Origin: Alphaproteobacteria bacterium UBA6038
GTDB lineage: Bacteria > Pseudomonadota > Alphaproteobacteria > Micropepsales > Micropepsaceae
NCBI GenBank assembly: GCA_002429315.1
Contig: DIZC01000127.1
Coordinates: 537-26,244 of the forward strand
DNA length: 25,708 nucleotides
Direction: 5' to 3'
Shown here: piece by piece, positions 20,933 through 25,708 of the stretch
How positions within the stretch are numbered: position 1 is the stretch's first letter
Layout of the letters: the number at the start of each line of letters is the position of its first letter
Program-made: the position numbers and the translations under genes
Notes under the pieces: generated by a model
The model's input: the letters and a program-made list of their open reading frames with translations, nothing else
Told to the model about the DNA's origin: nothing
Databases searched by the model: none

Positions 20933-22129
20933 ATGCGCATAGGCACGCCGCTGTCGCCCAATGCCGTCAAGGTGATGCTGCTGGGCGCCGGCGAGCTCGG
21001 CAAGGAAGTCATCATCGAGCTGCAGCGCCTGGGCGTCGAGACCATTGCGGTGGACCGCTACGCCAATGCGCCGGGGCAGCAGGTGGCGCATCGCTTCCAC
21101 GTGATCGATATGACGGATGCCAGGGCGCTGCGGGAACTGGTGGAGCAGGAACGCCCGCATCTCGTCGTGCCGGAGATCGAGGCGATCGCCACCGATGAAC
21201 TGCTGCGCATCGAGAAGGACGGCCTTGCGACCGTCATTCCCACGGCGTTTGCCACGCACACCACCATGAACCGCGAGCGCATCCGCAAGCTCGCGGCGGA
21301 GGAGCTGAAGCTGCCGTGCTCGCCTTATGCGTTCGCGTGCTCGTTCGAGGAGCTGCAGGCGGCCGTCGCGCACATCGGCTTTCCGTGTTTCGTGAAACCG
21401 GTGATGTCGTCCTCGGGCAAGGGGCAGAGCCGGCTGAAGGGGCCGGAGCACACGGCCAAAGCGTGGGACAAGGCGCTGACGTCCGGGCGCGTGCGCGAGG
21501 CGCGCGTCATCGTGGAAGGCGAGGTGGCGTTCGATTTCGAGATCACCCAGCTTACGGTGCGCGCTTCCGACCGGAGCGGAGGCACCGCAACCCATTTCTG
21601 CGCGCCCATCGGCCATGTGCAGGTGGACGGCGACTACGTGGAATCCTGGCAGCCGCAGCCCATGAGCGCGGCGGCGATCGAGCGCTCGCGCGACATCGCG
21701 ACCAAGATCACCGCTGCGCTGGGCGGCTTCGGCATCTTCGGCGTCGAGCTGTTTGTGAAAGGCGACGCGGTGTGGTTCTCCGAGGTGAGCCCGCGGCCGC
21801 ACGACACCGGCCTCGTCACGCTCGTCTCCCAATACCAGAGCGAGTTCGCGCTGCACGCCCGCGCCATTCTCGGCCTGCCGGTGTCGACGGAGCTGAAATC
21901 GCCGGGCGCTTCTGCGGTGATCTATGGCGGGCTGGATGCGAAGGGCATCGCGTTCGATGGGGTTGCCGAAGCGCTGGCGATTCCGGCAACCGAGCTGCGC
22001 CTGTTCGGCAAGCCGGAATCGTTCAAGAAGCGCCGCATGGGCGTGGCGCTCGCTCGCGCCGCCACCGTCGACGATGCCCGCGCCCGCGCCAAAGACGCGG
22101 CCTCGCGCGTGAAGCCGGTCGCCGGCTGA
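20933..22129 (+). CDS. purT: formate-dependent phosphoribosylglycinamide formyltransferase
   Basis: PurT makes formyl-GAR from GAR, formate and ATP in purine synthesis, independent of folate. The 398-residue product is an ATP-grasp enzyme. The N-terminal segment VMLLGAGELGKEVIIELQRL binds GAR, followed by VVPEIEAIATDEL and IPTAFATHTTMNRERIRKLA. ATP-grasp landmarks PCFVKPVMSSSGKGQS, EVAFDFEITQLTVR, FGIFGVELFVKGDAVWFSEV and SPRPHDTGLVTL come next, and all are diagnostic of PurT. Length matches the family (~390-400). The ATG at 20933 fits the family start. It is convergent with the oxidoreductase gene downstream. Confidence 0.96.
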   Translation: MRIGTPLSPNAVKVMLLGAGELGKEVIIELQRLGVETIAVDRYANAPGQQVAHRFHVIDMTDARALRELVEQERPHLVVPEIEAIATDELLRIEKDGLATVIPTAFATHTTMNRERIRKLAAEELKLPCSPYAFACSFEELQAAVAHIGFPCFVKPVMSSSGKGQSRLKGPEHTAKAWDKALTSGRVREARVIVEGEVAFDFEITQLTVRASDRSGGTATHFCAPIGHVQVDGDYVESWQPQPMSAAAIERSRDIATKITAALGGFGIFGVELFVKGDAVWFSEVSPRPHDTGLVTLVSQYQSEFALHARAILGLPVSTELKSPGASAVIYGGLDAKGIAFDGVAEALAIPATELRLFGKPESFKKRRMGVALARAATVDDARARAKDAASRVKPVAG

Positions 22130-22192
22130 GAAGCGCGCTAGTCGCTGCACGCTCGGGATAGGCGAAGCACAGGCGCGGGAGAGCTTTGCGCA

Positions 22193-23218
22193 CTAAACCG
22201 CCGGGTCGGGGCCGATCTTCACCAGCATCTTGCCGAAATTCTCGCCCTTGAAGAGCCCGATGAACGCCTCCGGCGCCCGCTCGATGCCGTCATAGACTGT
22301 CTCGCGCCATGTCATCTTGCCCGCGCCGTGCCATTCGCTCATGTCGCGCAGGAATTGGGGCGTGAGGCTCGCATAATCCGTCACGATGAAGCCGCGGATG
22401 GTGAGCCGCTGCGGGATCACGTTGATGATGTTGGCGGGCCCGGGCGGCAGCGCGGTTTCGTTGTATTGCGCGATCATCCCGCACACCGGAATGCGCCCAT
22501 ACATCCGCATGTTGGCGAGTGCGGCGTCCAGATGCGCGCCGCCCACATTCTCGAAGTAGACGTCGATGCCTTCGGGGAACGCGCCTTTCACTGCGGCCGT
22601 GAGATTGCCGGCCTTCCGGTAGTTGATCGCCTTGTCGCAACGGACTTCCTTGGTGAGCCAGTCGCACTTCTCGTCCGAGCCGGCCGAGCCCACCACGTAG
22701 CAGCCCTTGTTCTTGGCGATCTGGCAGACGATGGCGCCCACCGCGCCACTGGCCGCCGAAACGAAAACCCGTTCGCCGTCCTTCAGCTCGCCGACCTTGA
22801 GGAGTCCCGCATAGGCCGTCAGTCCCGGCATGCCGAGCGCGCCGAGAAACGCCTGGATCGGCGCCATCGCGGGATCGATCTTGGTGAGGTCGCCGCCAGG
22901 GGTGGCGAACCACTCCTTCCAGCCGGAGAAATTGCTGACATAGTCGCCGGCTTTGAAGTTCGGATTGGTGGACTCGACCACCTGGCCGACAGCGCCGCCG
23001 GACAGCGCCTCGCCCACCTGGAAGGGCGGCACATAGCTTTCCCGCTGCACCATGCGGCCGCGCATGTAGGGGTCGACCGACATGTAGATGTTGTGGACCA
23101 GCACCTGTCCTGGGCCGGGGCTCGGCACGTCCGTCTCCGCAAGCTCGAAATCGCGCGGGGTGGGCATTCCCTCGGGACGCCGTGCGAGCCGGATTTCCCG
23201 GCTTTTCTGGGCCGACAT
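22193..23218 (-). CDS. NADP-dependent medium-chain oxidoreductase (enone reductase type)
   Basis: The 341-residue protein belongs to the zinc-free MDR branch with leukotriene B4 12-hydroxydehydrogenase/CurA-like reductases. Visible landmarks are VDPYMRGRM at the N-terminus, LGMPGLTAYAGLLKVGELK, the nucleotide-binding VFVSAASGAVGAIVCQIAK, GIDVYFENVGG and MYGRIPVCGMIAQYN. Such enzymes reduce the double bond of alpha,beta-unsaturated ketones or aldehydes with NADPH, often for detoxification. The substrate is unknown. AAGGAGA lies ten bases upstream of the ATG at 23218. It is divergent from the Gfo/Idh gene with a ~100-base shared upstream region. Confidence 0.9.
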   Translation of the reverse strand: MSAQKSREIRLARRPEGMPTPRDFELAETDVPSPGPGQVLVHNIYMSVDPYMRGRMVQRESYVPPFQVGEALSGGAVGQVVESTNPNFKAGDYVSNFSGWKEWFATPGGDLTKIDPAMAPIQAFLGALGMPGLTAYAGLLKVGELKDGERVFVSAASGAVGAIVCQIAKNKGCYVVGSAGSDEKCDWLTKEVRCDKAINYRKAGNLTAAVKGAFPEGIDVYFENVGGAHLDAALANMRMYGRIPVCGMIAQYNETALPPGPANIINVIPQRLTIRGFIVTDYASLTPQFLRDMSEWHGAGKMTWRETVYDGIERAPEAFIGLFKGENFGKMLVKIGPDPAV

Positions 23219-23322
23219 GCTGGTCTCCTTAAGATGGGTTTCGCCTTCCCGGGAACCCTAGGCGGGGAAGCCTAAGTGTAACAAGACGAAACATTTTATG
23301 AGTCGCGCTCCGGGGTGGCGCC

Positions 23323-24318
23323 ATGCCTCATAAGCCCGGTATTTCCATGGATTCCCCCTTCTTGCCGGATCAGCCTTTTCCGTCGCGCATTTTGAGAGCA
23401 GCGGTCGTCGGTAACGGCGCGTTTGGGCGCCACCACGCCTCCAAATACGCGCGCCTGCCGGGTGTCGAGCTGGTCGGCATTGCCGATCCTTCCGCGGATG
23501 CGCGGCGCCACGCGATGCTCGCCCACGGCGTGCCCGCGGTGGCCGACTGGCGCCAGCTTATCGGCACGGTGGACATCGTCAGCATCTGCTCGCCCGCCGT
23601 GACCCATGCGCCCATCGTGCGCGCCTTCCTCAATGCCGATACCGACGTGCTGGTGGAAAAGCCGATCGCCACCAATCTGGACGAAGCGGATTCGTTGATC
23701 GCGCTGGCGGAAGTGAAGAACCGGGTGCTCACTGTCGGTCATCAGGAGCGCTTCGTTTTCGCCCGTACTGGGCTGCTCGATTACGCCGATGCACCGCTGG
23801 AAGTCGATTGCTGGCGGATGGGGCCGTGGACGGGCCGCGGCGCCGATGTCAGCGCCGTCCTCGACCTGATGATCCATGATCTCGACCTCGTGCACTGCCT
23901 GATTCCGGGCGGCGTCGCCGACGTGGAGGCGCAGGGACGCTACGGCCTCAGCCGGCGCGCCGATGACGTGAACGCGCGGGTGACGTTCGAGAACGGCGCC
24001 GAGGCTTGCCTGCACGCCAGCCGCATTTCTCCCGTCCGCCGCCGCGGCATGCGGGCGGTCTATCACGACGGCACGATCGAAATCGATTTCGTCACCCGGC
24101 AAGTGAGGAACACGACGCGCCGCCCGCTCAACCAGCTGCAGCTGGACGATCCCCTGGGCGAGTCGATCGCGGCATTCGTCAGCGCGGTCCGGCTCGGCGC
24201 CGCCTCGCTGGTGCGGCCCGAGGAAGCCCGCCGGGCGCTGGAAACCGCGCTGCTGATCGACGACGCAGCCAGTCCGCTGCCGGCTGCCGAGCCGCAAGGC
24301 CTGGCGCTTTACGCCTAA
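23323..24318 (+). CDS. Gfo/Idh/MocA family oxidoreductase
   Basis: The 331-residue protein starts with a Rossmann fold (AAVVGNGAFGRHHASKYARL, then GVELVGIADPS). The VDIVSICSPAVTHAPI segment, the family signature VLVEKPIATNLDEAD with its catalytic lysine, and VGHQERF follow. An EKP-plus-GHxERF combination is typical of sugar-nucleotide dehydrogenases such as those acting on UDP-GlcNAc derivatives, but that is a suggestion only. The ATG at 23323 has GGGGTGG upstream; an ATG at 23347 would shorten it by eight residues. No lipid A or polysaccharide genes are visible nearby to fix the pathway. Confidence 0.88.
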   Translation: MPHKPGISMDSPFLPDQPFPSRILRAAVVGNGAFGRHHASKYARLPGVELVGIADPSADARRHAMLAHGVPAVADWRQLIGTVDIVSICSPAVTHAPIVRAFLNADTDVLVEKPIATNLDEADSLIALAEVKNRVLTVGHQERFVFARTGLLDYADAPLEVDCWRMGPWTGRGADVSAVLDLMIHDLDLVHCLIPGGVADVEAQGRYGLSRRADDVNARVTFENGAEACLHASRISPVRRRGMRAVYHDGTIEIDFVTRQVRNTTRRPLNQLQLDDPLGESIAAFVSAVRLGAASLVRPEEARRALETALLIDDAASPLPAAEPQGLALYA

Positions 24319-24339
24319 ATTACGCTTCAGAAGAATTGA

Positions 24340-24412
24340 TCACGCGGAGACGCGGAGGGCGCGGAATCGTGCCGAGTCTGGTGCGCCATCGACTCTCCGC
24401 GCCTCCGCGTGA
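24340..24412. repeat. imperfect inverted repeat between Gfo/Idh gene and nadE
   Basis: TCACGCGGAG (24340-24349) pairs with CTCCGCGTGA (24403-24412), and GCGCGGA (24359-24365) with TCCGCGC (24396-24402), leaving a bulge that holds an extra ACGCGGAG copy. It looks like a dispersed REP-like hairpin element and may end the upstream transcript. Confidence 0.6.
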
Positions 24413-24449
24413 AATTTCACTTCGCGTCGGGATGCACTAAATATCAGCC

Positions 24450-25708
24450 ATGATCGACCGGTTTCGCATTGCGCTGGCGCAGCTCAATCCGCTGATGGGC
24501 GATATTCCCGGCAATCTCGCCAGGGCGCGCGCCGCGCGCACAGAGGCCGCCAAGCAGGGCGCCGATCTGATCCTGTTTCCCGAGCTCTTCATCGTCGGCT
24601 ATCCGCCGGAAGATCTGGTGCTGAAGCCGGCGCTGCAGGAGGACGCCCGCGAAGCGATCGAGAAACTCGCGCGCGACACCGGCGACGGCGCCCCGGCGGT
24701 CCTCATCGGCGCGCCGTGGGTGGAGGAGGGCAAGCTCTACAACGCCTGCCTCTATCTGGATGAAGGCCGCGTCGCCGGGCGCACCTTCAAGCACGACCTG
24801 CCGAATTACGGCGTGTTCGACGAAAAGCGCGTGTTCACACCGGGCTCGATGCCGGGGCCGGTCTCCTTCAAGGGCGTGCGCATAGGCATTCCGATCTGCG
24901 AGGATATTTGGGGCCCAGACCCAGTCGAATGCATCGCCGAGACGGGCGGCGAGATTCTGCTTGTACCCAACGGTTCGCCCTATTGGCGCGGCAAGACAAA
25001 CGAGCGTCTTTCGGTCGCCGTCGCGAGGGTTGTCGAAAGCAAATTGCCGCTCGTTTACCTCAATCAATTTGGCGGCCAGGACGAACTCGTCTTCGATGGC
25101 GCGTCCTTCGGCCTCAATTCGGATTCCTCGCTCGCATTCCAGCTTCCGGCTTTTTCGGAAATGGTGGGCAAGACGGTTTGGGAGCGCGGGCCAAAAGGCT
25201 TTGTCTGCGTCGAAGGACCCCGCTCTGAGATCGAGGAGGGCGACGAAGCCGATTACGCTGCCTGTGTCCTTGGCCTTCGCGAATATGTGAACAAAAATGG
25301 TTTTCCTGGCGTCGTCATGGGGCTTTCGGGGGGGATCGACTCCGCGCTCTGCGCGGCGATGGCGATCGATGCACTAGGGCCCGGGCGCGTGCATTGCCTG
25401 ATGCTGCCCTATTGCTTCACCTCGAACGAATCGTTGAAGGATGCCGAGCATTGCGCACGCGAGCTCGGCGTTCGCTACGATATCCTGCCGGTCGCGCCGG
25501 CGGTTGAGGGTTTTGAAAGGGTTCTAGCCCCGATCTTCAAGGGCACGAACCGGGGCATTACGGAGGAAAATATCCAGAGCCGCGCGCGCGGCACGCTGCT
25601 GATGTCGGTGTCGAACAAATTCGGTCCGATGCTGGTGACAACCGGCAACAAGTCGGAAATGTCGGTCGGCTATGCGACGATCTATGGCGATATGAACGGC
25701 GGCTTCAA
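24450..25708 (+). CDS. nadE: glutamine-dependent NAD+ synthetase, 3'-truncated by the window edge
   Basis: NadE amidates nicotinic acid adenine dinucleotide to NAD+ using ammonia released from glutamine. The visible 419 codons contain the nitrilase-type glutaminase domain with its Glu (LFPELFIVGYPPEDL), Lys (FKHDLPNYGVFDEKR) and Cys (GIPICEDIWG) triad. The ATP-pyrophosphatase synthetase domain follows, with the P-loop GLSGGIDSALCAA and MLPYCFTSNESLKDAEHC, SRARGTLLMSVSNKFG and TTGNKSEMSVGY. The two-domain arrangement marks the glutamine-dependent form. The frame is open to the last base. Codon third positions are strikingly more A/T-rich between about 24905 and 25290 than on either side. Confidence 0.95.
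   Translation, partial: MIDRFRIALAQLNPLMGDIPGNLARARAARTEAAKQGADLILFPELFIVGYPPEDLVLKPALQEDAREAIEKLARDTGDGAPAVLIGAPWVEEGKLYNACLYLDEGRVAGRTFKHDLPNYGVFDEKRVFTPGSMPGPVSFKGVRIGIPICEDIWGPDPVECIAETGGEILLVPNGSPYWRGKTNERLSVAVARVVESKLPLVYLNQFGGQDELVFDGASFGLNSDSSLAFQLPAFSEMVGKTVWERGPKGFVCVEGPRSEIEEGDEADYAACVLGLREYVNKNGFPGVVMGLSGGIDSALCAAMAIDALGPGRVHCLMLPYCFTSNESLKDAEHCARELGVRYDILPVAPAVEGFERVLAPIFKGTNRGITEENIQSRARGTLLMSVSNKFGPMLVTTGNKSEMSVGYATIYGDMNGGF

Noticed and set aside
23240..23300. Possible general-stress (EcfG-type GGAAC...GTT) promoter between the oxidoreductase genes
   Set aside because: A GGAAC occurs, but nothing like the -10 element lies at the required 16-17 base spacing.

Overview
The window reads as a chromosomal segment of a GC-rich alphaproteobacterium. 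This is inferred from strong G/C preference at third codon positions, the run thyA - GNAT - folA - mrp - hflK - hflC - degP - serB - miaA (a housekeeping neighbourhood I recognise from Alphaproteobacteria), and GloVer, GLUG and RcnB-like secreted proteins of the kind common in soil alphaproteobacteria. No rRNA, tRNA, CRISPR array, transposase or integrase is visible.

Layout. 1-1148: the 3' part of a c-type cytochrome and a BrnTA toxin-antitoxin pair. 1178-4403: thyA, two opposed RcnB-like secreted proteins, then GNAT acetyltransferase and folA with overlapping ends. 4471-6397: an SMP-30/gluconolactonase-like protein, a small secreted protein and a 2OG-Fe(II)-oxygenase-like protein that appears to lack its metal ligands. 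6402-8000: a degraded copy of the mrp 3' end followed by a GloVer-repeat secreted protein. 8001-11252: mrp diverging from hflKC. 11259-14379: two tandem GLUG-repeat secreted paralogues, followed at 14498-14523 by an echo of the hflC 3' end. 14792-18842: degP, a HigBA-like pair with a damaged toxin N-terminus, serB and miaA. 18846-19226: two inverted REP-like palindromes bracketing a broken SEC-C gene. 19242-20891: an IlvC-like protein missing two catalytic residues, then a FitA/VapC pair. 20933-25708: purT, a medium-chain oxidoreductase, a Gfo/Idh/MocA oxidoreductase and the first 419 codons of glutamine-dependent nadE.

How the genes fit together. ThyA and FolA form the dTMP/tetrahydrofolate cycle. 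HflKC and DegP are membrane and periplasmic protein quality control, and Mrp carries Fe-S clusters. SerB, MiaA, PurT and NadE are ordinary metabolism. Accessory material sits at the gene boundaries of this core.

The most unusual observation is that the two cargo blocks encoding repeat-rich secreted proteins (GloVer; the GLUG pair) share one geometry. Each lies directly downstream of an intact core gene (mrp; hflC), is transcribed towards it, and is bounded on its far side by a second copy of that core gene's 3' end in the same orientation. This is what 3'-end-targeted insertion would leave, but no recombinase is present. Other points are the two probable pseudoenzymes (IlvC-like, oxygenase-like) and three toxin-antitoxin promoters placed so that the first start codon lies at or very near the predicted transcription start.
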